From Candidatus Moraniibacteriota bacterium (lineage in GTDB: Bacteria; Patescibacteriota; Minisyncoccia; Moranbacterales; UBA1568): a stretch of DNA of 9,502 bases. This document shows positions 1 to 6,453 of this stretch, piece after piece. The translations under genes and the position numbers were made by a program. Location: NCBI GenBank assembly GCA_017992575.1, contig JAGOOJ010000024.1, positions 1 to 9,502 of the forward strand, written 5' to 3'. The notes under the pieces were generated by a model. The model did not search any database and was not told the DNA's origin. It saw only the letters and a list, made by a program, of their open reading frames with translations. Numbering within the stretch: position 1 is the first letter of the stretch; each line of letters opens with the position of its first letter.

Positions 1-802
1 GGTGTTCCGACTCGTTACCGGGGTGACCGTTCCCGGAATGACTGGTGGACAAGCAGGGGCCATAGAAGCTTCGGTAATAGCTGATCAACCGGGAGTGGCT
101 TACAATATTACTGGGAGTACCTTTACTGTCCCAGGGTTTCAGGGAAGTCCGAAGTTTGAAAAATTCTCTGCTCAATCAAGCAAAGCGATGACCGGAGGAA
201 GTGATGCTTCAGGGAGTGGTTTACGGGTTATCTCCAAAGAGGACATTGATAAGGCTGAGAATGAAGCTCGCGAAAAAGCCAAACAGGCCTATCTCGAAGC
301 TATCACAAAAGATCTCGGTGCGGGCGAAAAAGTTTTGGAAGAAAATATCGAAATCACAGCACTGTCTCCTACAACACTCCCTCTTTCTGGAACTGTTGCT
401 GACTCGTTTGAATATAAACATTCCTTTACAGTTCGGGGATTCATTTTTTCTGAATCGGGCATTAAAGAAAGAATCATGGCCAAAGGAGAAGAGGATATTA
501 ATGGCGTAATCTTCCGTCCCGTCACTATAACCCTTTCATACGGTGAAACGCTTCCGGATTATGAAGCAAAAAAACTTCGACTCAAAGTACACGCTCTGGT
601 CGATTCAGAATCAGTGATTCGTGAAGATGCACTCATAGAAGAACTCTTGGGCAAGAATAGCGATGGAATCAATACGGCTCTCGCTTCATTCCCGGAAATC
701 AAGAAAATCCAAATTACCTTCAAGCCACCCTGGTTTACTTCTGTTGTCCCTTCTGCTAAAAGTCGGGTAACGATTATTGTTGAACCGGGGAGTGGAGAGT
801 AG
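1..802 (+). CDS. Patescibacterial conserved envelope-type protein, 5'-truncated (baseplate J-like family, tentative)
   Basis: The frame is open from the left edge, and the GTG at 2-4 is more likely an internal valine than a start because no ribosome binding site can be seen and the protein begins mid-domain. About 266 residues are visible. The segment with FRLVTGVTVPG, then a beta-rich stretch with YNITGSTFTVPGF and MTGG, resembles large Parcubacteria proteins often labelled baseplate J-like or hypothetical; this is recalled from the family, not searched. Residues roughly 75-110 form a charged helix, followed by an alternating alpha/beta C-terminal half ending in VTIIVEP. The visible part has no membrane segment or catalytic motif; a signal or membrane anchor could lie upstream of the window. 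A 9-bp repeat (AGTGGAGAG at 791-799 and 802-810) brackets the stop codon. The function is unknown; a surface or secreted role is a guess. Confidence 0.6.
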   Translation, partial: VFRLVTGVTVPGMTGGQAGAIEASVIADQPGVAYNITGSTFTVPGFQGSPKFEKFSAQSSKAMTGGSDASGSGLRVISKEDIDKAENEAREKAKQAYLEAITKDLGAGEKVLEENIEITALSPTTLPLSGTVADSFEYKHSFTVRGFIFSESGIKERIMAKGEEDINGVIFRPVTITLSYGETLPDYEAKKLRLKVHALVDSESVIREDALIEELLGKNSDGINTALASFPEIKKIQITFKPPWFTSVVPSAKSRVTIIVEPGSGE

Positions 803-876
803 TGGAGAGAGGTATTTTCACAGAGGTTCTATCCCGGACCAAAGGTGTTTGATGAAGGTTATTTTATGTGGTAGAG

Positions 877-882
877 TATACT
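877..882 (+). promoter_or_regulatory. Possible -10 box before the coiled-coil gene
   Basis: TATACT lies 24 bp before the ATG at 907 and would start transcription near 889. No convincing -35 is present at 16-18 bp, so the call is weak. The 803-906 gap otherwise shows no clear terminator or RNA. Confidence 0.3.
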
Positions 883-906
883 TCCTAAGTTTTGGAACAC
901 TGGCGT

Positions 907-1170
907 ATGGATAATGGAGCTACCCCACAAATTATTGGAGAACGAAGAAAACTTGAGAACGAAAAATTTTCTTTCGAAGGAGAAAAACGTGATTTAGAAA
1001 AAAAGAAGGCTGTCGTTCTAGGAGAAATTGCTCGTGTGAAGAAGGAGATATCTCGGCATGAATCGGAAATAGAAGAATTACAGGCATCAAGTAGGAGTCT
1101 CGAGCACCGGATTTTGACCGTTGATGATGAGATTGCCCGCATGAAACGAAAGATTAATCTCCTGACATAG
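907..1170 (+). CDS. Small coiled-coil protein (87 aa), function unknown
   Basis: The ORF runs to TAG at 1168-1170, only 8 bp before alaS, so co-transcription with alaS is likely. The ATG at 907 was chosen; an in-frame TTG at 892 would add five residues. Neither has a good Shine-Dalgarno site. From about residue 14 to the end the protein is almost wholly charged helix with leucine, isoleucine and valine spaced in heptads (LENEKFSFEGEKRDLEKKK, then IARVKKEI, IEELQ, LEHRI, IARMKRKI), typical of a parallel or hairpin coiled coil. There are no cysteines, no membrane segment and no signal peptide, so it should be cytoplasmic. No family is recognised. An SlyX-like or generic coiled-coil scaffold is possible, but nothing specific supports it. 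Steady codon structure and tight spacing to alaS argue that it is real. Confidence 0.65.
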   Translation: MDNGATPQIIGERRKLENEKFSFEGEKRDLEKKKAVVLGEIARVKKEISRHESEIEELQASSRSLEHRILTVDDEIARMKRKINLLT

Positions 1171-1178
1171 TTTTAGGT

Positions 1179-2945
1179 ATGCTGACTAACGATCTCCGTC
1201 AAAAATACTCGGAATTTTTTCAAACAAAGGGACATGCTGTGATTCCTTCTGCTCCACTCATCCCAGAGAATGATCCATCCGTGCTTTTCAATACCGCCGG
1301 GATGCAACCGCTTGTCCCGTATCTCCTGGGTAAGCCTCACCCGATGGGGAAGCGTATTGTCGATGTCCAAAAGTGCGTTCGCACCGGTGATATTGATGAC
1401 GTGGGCGATGATACGCACCTGACTTTTTTTGAAATGCTTGGCAATTGGTCGCTCGGAGATTATTTCAAAAAAGAATCCATTACATGGTCATGGGAATTCT
1501 TGACCGATCAAAAGTGGCTTGCTCTCGATCCGAAGATGCTTTCTGTCACGATGTTTGAAGGAGACAACAACGCTCCTCGTGATGAAGAATCGGCGGAAAT
1601 CTGGAAGTCACTCGGCATACCAGAAGAGCGCATCGCCTATTTGCCGGCCGAAGACAATTGGTGGGCTGCTGGTCCGACCGGCCCCTGTGGTCCCGATACG
1701 GAAATTTTCTACTGGGTTGGCGAGGGCGATCCTCAGGGGAACAAAGGGACACATCCCAAACAATGGATGGAAATTTGGAATAATGTATTCATGCAGTATA
1801 ACCGCACAAATGAGACGACGCTTGAAAAATTACCAGCGCCCTGCGTCGATACAGGGATGGGACTCGAGCGGACTATTGTGACGCTCAACGGTCTTAAGAA
1901 CGTATATGAGACAGACGCCTTTGCAGATGTTCTTCAAATGATTCGAGGGATCGTCGGTGCGGAGCGGTATCAGGAACGTTCAGCCCGTATTATTGCCGAC
2001 CATGTTCGAGCAGCGGTCCATATGATTGCTGATGGGACAATTCCGAAAAATGTTGACCAAGGGTATATTCTCCGCCGTCTTATCCGTCGGGCTATCCGGG
2101 CTTTTCATACTATGGGCTATGAACAGCCTATTCTCACTGAAATTGCCAAAGTATTTATTGAAAAATTTTCAGGAGTATACGAATCCGTTCGTACCCACGA
2201 GGCGGTGATATTAGCTGAGCTCGCAAAAGAAGAGACCAAATTTCGAACGACTCTTTCCAAAGGTCTTAAGGAGCTAGAGCATCGTACCAAAGCAGGCGCA
2301 CTTTCCGGGAAAGACGCTTTTGATCTGTTTGCTACCTATGGATTCCCTTTGGAAATGACCCAGGAACTCGCTAAAGAACAGGGGATCACTATTGATGAGG
2401 TAGCCTTTCGTGAAGAATTTAAGAAGCACCAGGACTTGTCTCGCACAGCCAGTGTCGGTAAATTCAAGGGTGGACTGGCCGATCACAGTGCCAAAGTAAC
2501 AGCGTTTCATACCGCTACTCACCTCATGCTCGCTGGACTACGTAAAGAATTGGGAGATGGTGTCCATCAGGCTGGCTCAAACATCACCGAGGAGCGTACC
2601 CGTTTTGATTTTACTCACCCGGAAAAAGTATCCCGAGAAATTCTTGATCGAGTAGAGGCTTATGTGAATAACGCTATTGCTTCTGGAGCAACCGTGAGTA
2701 CGACGATTATGGACAAAGGTGTAGCCAAAGAAACCGGTGTCGAGGGAAGCTTTTGGGAGAAGTATCCAGAGAAAGTCACAGTGTATCAGGTGAAGGGATT
2801 GGACGGAACCATCTATTCCCAGGAGCTTTGTGGAGGTCCCCATGTCGTGACCACTGCCGACATCGCCAGTTTTGGGAAATTCAAAATTATCAAAGAAGAA
2901 GCCAGCTCTGCTGGTGTCAGGCGCATCAAAGCGGTGCTGGAGTAG
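1179..2945 (+). CDS. alaS: Alanyl-tRNA synthetase, compact form (588 aa)
   Basis: This enzyme charges tRNA-Ala with alanine in the cytoplasm. The class II catalytic core spans about residues 1-240: FFEMLGNWSLGDYF (83-96) covers motif 2, GPTGPCGPDTEIF (165-177) is the family's glycine-rich loop, and CVDTGMGLERT (222-232) is motif 3. The helical tRNA-recognition region follows to about 415. The editing domain keeps its zinc-binding residues, HTATH (444-448) and CGGPH (551-555). E. coli AlaRS has about 875 residues. Here the approximately 110-residue beta-barrel portion before HTATH (with its TPFYAESGGQ motif) is absent, only a short linker (about 421-440) remaining, and the C-terminal DHHA1/C-Ala domain is also missing because the protein stops just after AGVRRIKAVLE. 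Short AlaRS of this kind is known in Patescibacteria as far as I recall. The ATG at 1179 follows TAGGT with short spacing; the frame has no disruption. Confidence 0.96.
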   Translation: MLTNDLRQKYSEFFQTKGHAVIPSAPLIPENDPSVLFNTAGMQPLVPYLLGKPHPMGKRIVDVQKCVRTGDIDDVGDDTHLTFFEMLGNWSLGDYFKKESITWSWEFLTDQKWLALDPKMLSVTMFEGDNNAPRDEESAEIWKSLGIPEERIAYLPAEDNWWAAGPTGPCGPDTEIFYWVGEGDPQGNKGTHPKQWMEIWNNVFMQYNRTNETTLEKLPAPCVDTGMGLERTIVTLNGLKNVYETDAFADVLQMIRGIVGAERYQERSARIIADHVRAAVHMIADGTIPKNVDQGYILRRLIRRAIRAFHTMGYEQPILTEIAKVFIEKFSGVYESVRTHEAVILAELAKEETKFRTTLSKGLKELEHRTKAGALSGKDAFDLFATYGFPLEMTQELAKEQGITIDEVAFREEFKKHQDLSRTASVGKFKGGLADHSAKVTAFHTATHLMLAGLRKELGDGVHQAGSNITEERTRFDFTHPEKVSREILDRVEAYVNNAIASGATVSTTIMDKGVAKETGVEGSFWEKYPEKVTVYQVKGLDGTIYSQELCGGPHVVTTADIASFGKFKIIKEEASSAGVRRIKAVLE

Positions 2946-3159
2946 CGTTCGGTCCTGTTTTGACTTTTCTTTTTCTTTCCTTCGGTTTACCGTCGGTCAC
3001 ATCCGTGATGAGTGAGCTGGTAACAGTCGAGCGTGACGGATGGTCTCGACAGGACAGCTCCCTGTTCAGCAGAATGAGTCAGGGATGTTCGACGGAAACA
3101 GCGGAAATGAAAAAGGAAGGTTAAAACAAGAATTTTGTGAATGGGATACTGGGTTCGGT
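2946..3159 (+). other. alaS-rplU intergenic region with possible structured RNA
   Basis: There is no supported gene here. On the + strand the segment can fold as a closed multi-branch structure: CCGTCG (2990-2995) pairs with CGACGG (3090-3095). Inside it CATCCGT (3000-3006) pairs with ACGGATG (3036-3042), enclosing a small GCTG-GTAA-CAGT hairpin with a GNRA-type loop (3016-3027). GGACAG (3052-3057) pairs with CTGTTC (3062-3067). A pyrimidine-rich tract (2956-2983) precedes it. It does not match RNase P RNA, tmRNA, SRP RNA or tRNA signatures that I can recognise. It could be the alaS 3' end or an unassigned small RNA. Confidence 0.3.
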
Positions 3160-3188
3160 TTGACAATTCCTGGCAAATCCTGTACAGT
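3160..3188 (+). promoter_or_regulatory. rplU promoter
   Basis: TTGACA (3160-3165) and TACAGT (3183-3188) are separated by 17 bp. Transcription would start near 3195, giving a leader of about 27 nt before the rplU ATG. The quality of the match suggests strong expression of rplU independent of alaS. Confidence 0.75.
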
Positions 3189-3221
3189 ACCAAGGTTACT
3201 AAAAGGCTTACGTAAAGGTAT

Positions 3222-3530
3222 ATGCTCGCAATTATCAGAACCGGTGGAAAGCAGTACAAGGTCTCCGAAGGAGATAAGGTTAAAATTGAAAAATTGGAAG
3301 CTGAAATTGACTCAGTAGTGAAGTTTGAAGTGCTCTTTGTCGGTGATGACAAAGTCGCTCACGTCGGAACACCGGTCCTTGAAAAGGCTGTTGTAGAAGG
3401 AAAAGTCATTGATCAGGATCGTCATGACAAGGTCAAGGGTATCAAGCACAAGCCAAAGAAACGCTACTTGGTTCGCTTCGGACACCGTCAGCCATATACC
3501 GAAGTCCAGATTACCAAAATCTCCGCTTAG
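3222..3530 (+). CDS. rplU: Ribosomal protein bL21 (102 aa)
   Basis: Full-length bL21 of the 50S subunit, which binds 23S rRNA. The start MLAIIRTGGKQYKVSEGD and the C-terminal KHKPKKRYLVRFGHRQPYTEVQI block, with its basic RNA-binding patch, are diagnostic for the family, and 102 residues is the usual size. The ATG at 3222 is preceded by AAAGGT (3214-3219) with short spacing. The gene has its own strong promoter and ends at a strong intrinsic terminator, so it appears monocistronic. In many bacteria rpmA (bL27) follows in the same operon; here the next 400 bp hold no rpmA on either strand, so bL27 must be encoded elsewhere or be absent. Its base composition resembles that of the other housekeeping genes here. 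Confidence 0.97.
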   Translation: MLAIIRTGGKQYKVSEGDKVKIEKLEAEIDSVVKFEVLFVGDDKVAHVGTPVLEKAVVEGKVIDQDRHDKVKGIKHKPKKRYLVRFGHRQPYTEVQITKISA

Positions 3531-3538
3531 TCTTCAAT

Positions 3539-3565
3539 CCCGCTCCTCCGAGCGGGTTTTGTTTT
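3539..3565 (+). terminator. rplU intrinsic terminator
   Basis: A perfect 7-bp stem CCCGCTC (3539-3545) / GAGCGGG (3550-3556) with loop CTCC is followed by TTTTGTTTT. It sits 8 bp after the rplU stop. Confidence 0.95.
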
Positions 3566-3569
3566 ACAA

Positions 3570-3611
3570 AAAAACAAAAAAGAAAAAAGGCGCCGAGCGA
3601 TGCGGTGCCTT
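3570..3611 (-). terminator. Terminator of the two-gene small-protein operon
   Basis: On the - strand an 8-9 bp GC-rich stem (plus-strand arms 3587-3594 and 3604-3611, one A-C mismatch as - strand RNA) is followed by a long T-rich run (3588 down to 3567: six T, C, six T, G, seven T). It lies just after the stop of the 52-residue ORF. A second GGTGCC copy at 3614-3619 offers an alternative pairing partner. Confidence 0.7.
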
Positions 3612-3624
3612 GGGGTGCCTACTG

Positions 3625-3783
3625 CTACTTCGGCTGAGTTGGGACGGGAGCTTCCGCGTCCTTGCTCTGCTCGGGGGAGCTGGTTGTATCTGCTCCGTAG
3701 AGCTGGTCCTCCACGGCCTCATAGGGAACGAAATCTGCTCCCATATGTGGCTCGTAGGGAACAAGCTGTACTTCTTTGGGCAT
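3625..3783 (-). CDS. Tiny acidic Pro-rich protein (52 aa) with an internal VPYE repeat
   Basis: No known family is recognised. The ATG at 3783 has a strong AAGGAG (3789-3794) with 5-nt spacing, and this decides the start; a longer in-frame extension upstream would overlap the preceding gene. Residues 8-17 and 19-32 are related (VPYEPHMGAD and VPYEAVEDQLYGAD), and the DNA shows the same duplication with a 12-bp difference. The tail (33-52) is low-complexity, rich in S, E, P and Q. There is no membrane segment, signal peptide or cysteine. It starts 14 bp after the stop of the 69-residue ORF, indicating a shared message and possible translational coupling. It favours GAG, CAG and CCC codons more than the neighbouring housekeeping genes do. 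Its function is unknown. Confidence 0.65.
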   Translation of the reverse strand: MPKEVQLVPYEPHMGADFVPYEAVEDQLYGADTTSSPEQSKDAEAPVPTQPK

Positions 3784-3797
3784 GGTGTCTCCTTCTT

Positions 3798-4007
3798 TCA
3801 GTCGATGACGAAATAGGGTGGTTTCCAGTTTGGGTCCACCGGGGGCGGAGCGATGTGTGGCAGGGGTGCCCCGTGGAGGACATGAATCTGCTCTGCCATG
3901 AGGTTGAGCTGGCATGTGCGGGAGAGCTCCCTGGTTTTCTCTACATCAGAAGGAACTTGACCAACAGGAGGCAGAGGTTCTGGAAGATAGAAGAATTCTA
4001 CTATCAA
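3798..4007 (-). CDS. Tiny proline-rich protein (69 aa), function unknown
   Basis: The first gene of a two-gene operon. The start is TTG at 4007, chosen because AAGGAG (4015-4020) sits 7 nt upstream and a consensus-like promoter lies just before that. The N-terminal stretch FFYLPEPLPPVGQVP is hydrophobic and proline-rich, the middle (21-42) looks helical and charged, and the C-terminus is again proline-rich (HIAPPPVDPNWKPPYFVID). A single cysteine lies at residue 32. The proline density makes a transmembrane helix unlikely; an extended or partner-bound peptide is more plausible. It resembles no family I know. An overlapping + strand frame covering 3600-4076 has no start signals and is taken as a shadow. 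The UUG start and lack of known homology leave some doubt. Confidence 0.6.
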   Translation of the reverse strand: MIVEFFYLPEPLPPVGQVPSDVEKTRELSRTCQLNLMAEQIHVLHGAPLPHIAPPPVDPNWKPPYFVID

Positions 4008-4037
4008 GACAATACTCCTTCATTGTGGGATGCTGAA

Positions 4038-4065
4038 ATTATGCCAGTTCCTTGCGGTTTGTCAA
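4038..4065 (-). promoter_or_regulatory. Promoter of the small-protein operon, overlapping the recR 3' end
   Basis: On the - strand TTGACA (plus 4060-4065) and CATAAT (4038-4043) are 16 bp apart (or ATAATT at 17 bp). The -10 box overlaps the recR stop codon (4039-4041). Predicted start is near 4031, leaving about 24 nt before the TTG. Confidence 0.75.
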
Positions 4066-4635
4066 GGCAGCACTGAGCGTCAGTTCGTCGGCGTATTCGA
4101 TATCACCACCAGTACTGAGACCCCTCCCAATACGTGTTATTTTGACCGATAACGGTTCCAATTTCTTTTTGAGGTATAAAGCGGTCAAGTCACCCTCAGT
4201 CGTCGGATTGGTAGCCAAAATAACTTCTTTGATACCGTCGTTTTGGACCCGTTCCAAAAGTTCCCGAATCCTGAGGTTGCCACTATTATCATTTTTGCCA
4301 CTTTCAAGCAGTCCACCGAGTACGTGGTACAAACCAGAGTAAATGCCAATCCGTTCGAGCGCGATGACATCAAGTGGTTCCTCTACCACACAGAGGGCCG
4401 TGGTATCACGCCTAGTATCAGCACAAATGGAACACAGGTCACTTTCGGCAATATGGAAACAGCGGGCACAGCTCTTGAGACGTGGAAGTTCTTCCAGACT
4501 TTCAGCAAAACTTTGCAATTTTTCGGGATCTTGCTTGAAGAGATAGAGCACGATACGCTCAGCCATTTTAGGACCGACTGATGGCAGGGCAGAAAAATGA
4601 GCAATGAGCGTTTGAAAAACTTTGGGATACTGCAT
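4039..4635 (-). CDS. recR: Recombination protein RecR (198 aa)
   Basis: RecR works with RecO (and RecF) to load RecA at single-stranded gaps. The length of 198 residues is typical. In order: a helix-hairpin-helix (LPSVGPKMAERI, about 17-28); a C4 zinc finger (C56, C59, C68, C71 in CARCF...LCSIC); and a TOPRIM domain from about 79 to 175 with CVVEEPLDVIALE, TNPTTEGDLTALYL and RGLSTGGDIEYADE, all classic RecR blocks. The ATG at 4635 gives the normal N-terminus (MQYPKVFQTL); an upstream in-frame TTG at 4665 would add ten hydrophobic residues and is less likely. No Shine-Dalgarno is visible. The gene lies 103 bp downstream of dnaB on the same strand and may be co-transcribed with it. Its last codons contain the promoter of the next operon. 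Confidence 0.96.
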   Translation of the reverse strand: MQYPKVFQTLIAHFSALPSVGPKMAERIVLYLFKQDPEKLQSFAESLEELPRLKSCARCFHIAESDLCSICADTRRDTTALCVVEEPLDVIALERIGIYSGLYHVLGGLLESGKNDNSGNLRIRELLERVQNDGIKEVILATNPTTEGDLTALYLKKKLEPLSVKITRIGRGLSTGGDIEYADELTLSAALTNRKELA

Positions 4636-4738
4636 AAGAATCAGAAAGCAGTCAACAAACACCAATCAGTGAAGAAAAATAAATTCTGTCTACTGTAGCG
4701 AGTTCAATGATGACTGTTTATTGTTAATTGATATTTGT

Positions 4739-6094
4739 CTAATGGGCTTTTTCAAGTGACTTGAAAGTCGTTGAATTTTCATCAAAATAGAGAGAAATCT
4801 TGCCAACCGGACCATTACGGTGCTTGGCGACGATGACATCGGCAATATTCTTATTCGGAGTATCAGGCTTCACGCGGTCTTCACGATAGAGGAACATGAC
4901 CACGTCAGCGTCCTGTTCGATAGAACCGGATTCGCGCAGGTCGGACAGTTTTGGTATCTGGTCAGGACGGGATTCTACGGCACGGGACAACTGTGAGAGC
5001 GCGATGACTGGGATATTGAGTTCACGAGCCAACTGTTTCAAACCACGAGAAATTTCGGAAATTTCCTGTACGCGGTTATCACCCTTGGAACTGCGTCCTT
5101 CCATAAGCTGGAGGTAGTCGACAATAATCAAGCCCAGTTTATGTTCAGCCTGGAGGCGCCTGGCCATCGTACGCATTTCCATAATATTGAGTGATCCAGA
5201 ATCATCAATAAATATTGGTGCTTCCGAGAGTACCCCCATGGCATCAGAAATCTTTTCAAAGTCATTGTCCGGTCCCTCACTCGAGAGTTTGCCGGTACGC
5301 AGGCGCCACAGGTCAACGCCCGCCTGAGCCGCAATCATGCGATCTACCAATTGATCAGATCCCATTTCCAAAGAAAAGATACCCACGGGCACTTTGCTGT
5401 GCACACCTACCTGACGGGCAATATCGAGAGCAAAGGTTGTTTTACCAACCGACGGTCGAGCTGCCAAAATGAGCAGGTCTGAATTCTGCAGTCCAGCCAA
5501 AAGGTTGTCGAGGTCAGGGTAGTGTGTTTGGACACCACGGAAAGCGTGGTCACTCTTATGAAGTTCATCAATCCGATTAAAGGCTACTTCCAAAATGGAT
5601 TTAATCGGAATGAAATCCTGTTTGATATATTTCTGGGAAACAGCGAACACCTTTTGTTCAGCTTCGTCGAGCAGTTTCTGGACATCTTCCGATTCGTCAT
5701 AACCCATTTCGACGATGTCACTGGCAGCCGTAATCAAACGCCGAAGGAGTGTTTTCTTTTGGACAACTTTGGCATAGTGAACGACGTTAGTCGCTGATGG
5801 AACCGTATTGACGAGCGATGCCAGATAGCTCGAACCGCCTACTTTTTCCAGTTTTCCTTTTTCCTCCAATCTATTCGAAAGGGAAAGAACATCAATCGGT
5901 TCGCGCTCCTCATAGAGAGCGAGCATCGTTTCATAAATGAAGTTGTGATCATCCTTATAAAAATCACCGACTTTCAAAAGATCGGCCACTTTGATGATGG
6001 CATCTTTGTCGAGCATGAGCGACCCAAGGACCGATGCTTCAGCTTCGAGATTGTGCGGGGGAACACGTAAGTGATCAGTTTTGCTGGCAACCAT
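4739..6094 (-). CDS. dnaB: Replicative DNA helicase DnaB (451 aa)
   Basis: A hexameric ATP-driven helicase that unwinds DNA at the replication fork. The N-terminal domain (about 10-110) begins with PPHNLEAEASVLGSLML and has the family's helical fold, followed by a linker helix (about 140-180) that docks neighbouring subunits. The RecA-like ATPase domain carries Walker A (ARPSVGKTT, 212-220), the H1a-type block FSLEMG (240-245), Walker B (LIIVDYLQLM, 322-331), SQLSR (367-371) and the KHRNGP arginine-finger region (424-429). Length is usual (E. coli 471), and there is no intein. The ATG at 6094 has no Shine-Dalgarno upstream; a TATAAT box lies 29 bp before it. recR follows. The upstream gap is shared with a divergent small gene. 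Confidence 0.97.
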   Translation of the reverse strand: MVASKTDHLRVPPHNLEAEASVLGSLMLDKDAIIKVADLLKVGDFYKDDHNFIYETMLALYEEREPIDVLSLSNRLEEKGKLEKVGGSSYLASLVNTVPSATNVVHYAKVVQKKTLLRRLITAASDIVEMGYDESEDVQKLLDEAEQKVFAVSQKYIKQDFIPIKSILEVAFNRIDELHKSDHAFRGVQTHYPDLDNLLAGLQNSDLLILAARPSVGKTTFALDIARQVGVHSKVPVGIFSLEMGSDQLVDRMIAAQAGVDLWRLRTGKLSSEGPDNDFEKISDAMGVLSEAPIFIDDSGSLNIMEMRTMARRLQAEHKLGLIIVDYLQLMEGRSSKGDNRVQEISEISRGLKQLARELNIPVIALSQLSRAVESRPDQIPKLSDLRESGSIEQDADVVMFLYREDRVKPDTPNKNIADVIVAKHRNGPVGKISLYFDENSTTFKSLEKAH

Positions 6095-6123
6095 GAAGGT
6101 CTATTGATAGATGAATATACCGC

Positions 6124-6129
6124 ATTATA
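6124..6129 (-). promoter_or_regulatory. dnaB -10 box
   Basis: A perfect TATAAT on the - strand would start transcription near 6117, giving a leader of about 23 nt. No good -35 or TG extension is present, so activator help or a weak promoter is possible. Confidence 0.5.
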
Positions 6130-6165
6130 GCGTGCCCATGCCAAGTGAGCCAGTCTCGCAGAAAT

Positions 6166-6194
6166 CGGGGGATATGTGGACAACACAGCCCCCG
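6166..6194. repeat. Hairpin with a DnaA-box-like core between dnaB and the divergent small gene
   Basis: CGGGGG (6166-6171) pairs with CCCCCG (6189-6194). Inside, TGTG (6175-6178) pairs with CACA (6184-6187) around a GACAA loop. TGTGGACAA (6175-6183) differs by one base from the reverse complement of the DnaA box TTATCCACA. No U-tract follows on either strand, so a terminator is unlikely. Confidence 0.45.
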
Positions 6195-6203
6195 GATGTA
6201 TCA

Positions 6204-6232
6204 TTGACAAATCGATGAAAAAGGAGTATAAT
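6204..6232 (+). promoter_or_regulatory. Consensus promoter of the 53-aa gene
   Basis: TTGACA (6204-6209), 17 bp, TATAAT (6227-6232): a perfect match to the sigma-70 consensus. Transcription would start near 6239, leaving a leader of about 45 nt. Confidence 0.92.
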
Positions 6233-6283
6233 ATAAGATAAGTCGCTGAAGTGGTACAACCGTTTCATCACCAGGAGACCCTC

Positions 6284-6445
6284 ATGGGTACCAAAATCGA
6301 ACTGTTCATCACTATGGCCATCGAGCTGTTCGATACCATCGTGTATCGTTTAGCTCCAGATAGGCTGAACATGATCGGAATCCACCGCAGGCTTCAAGAA
6401 GAAGACCAACGGTTGATGACGAACCTTCAGAAGATCCCCTCCTAG
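6284..6445 (+). CDS. Tiny protein (53 aa), function unknown
   Basis: The ATG at 6284 follows AGGAG (6273-6277) at 6-nt spacing and sits behind a perfect consensus promoter, so expression is well supported even though no family is recognised. The N-terminal half (GTKIELFITMAIELFDTIVYRLA) is a hydrophobic helix interrupted by acidic residues, more like an amphipathic or interface helix than a clean membrane span. The C-terminal half (HRRLQEEDQRLMTNLQK) is a charged helix, suggesting a short helical hairpin. It favours ATC, CTG and TTC, unlike the ATT/CTT/TTT-leaning housekeeping genes beside it, which could mean high expression or foreign origin. It is a one-gene unit between a promoter and a hairpin element, followed by a second cassette of the same layout. 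Confidence 0.7.
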   Translation: MGTKIELFITMAIELFDTIVYRLAPDRLNMIGIHRRLQEEDQRLMTNLQKIPS

Positions 6446-6453
6446 CAGAGGGG
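6436..6453 (+). other. Stem-loop over the stop codon of the 53-aa gene
   Basis: CCCCTC (6436-6441) pairs with GAGGGG (6448-6453), and the TAG stop lies in the loop. No U-tract follows. It may protect the mRNA end or affect termination of translation. Confidence 0.4.

Noticed and set aside
2753..3124. Reading frame overlapping the alaS end and the following gap
   Set aside because: Out of frame with alaS and without start signals; low-complexity product.
2946..3221. tRNA, tmRNA, RNase P or SRP RNA in the alaS-rplU gap
   Set aside because: No T-loop, CCA end, RNase P conserved core or SRP domain sequence could be found.
3625..4007. Toxin-antitoxin interpretation of the 69/52-codon pair
   Set aside because: Size and operon layout fit, but neither protein shows a DNA-binding or toxin fold motif; naming it would be a guess.
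3600..4076. 158-codon + strand open frame over the small-protein operon
   Set aside because: No ribosome binding site or promoter on the + strand; the opposite strand has complete promoter, two ribosome binding sites and a terminator. Its cysteine- and tryptophan-rich product looks like a shadow.
4636..4665. Upstream TTG start extending RecR by ten residues
   Set aside because: RecR normally begins near MxYP; the extension is hydrophobic, poorly supported and lacks a ribosome binding site.
6095..6203. Replication origin next to dnaB
   Set aside because: Only one imperfect DnaA-box-like site, and no AT-rich unwinding region or box cluster.
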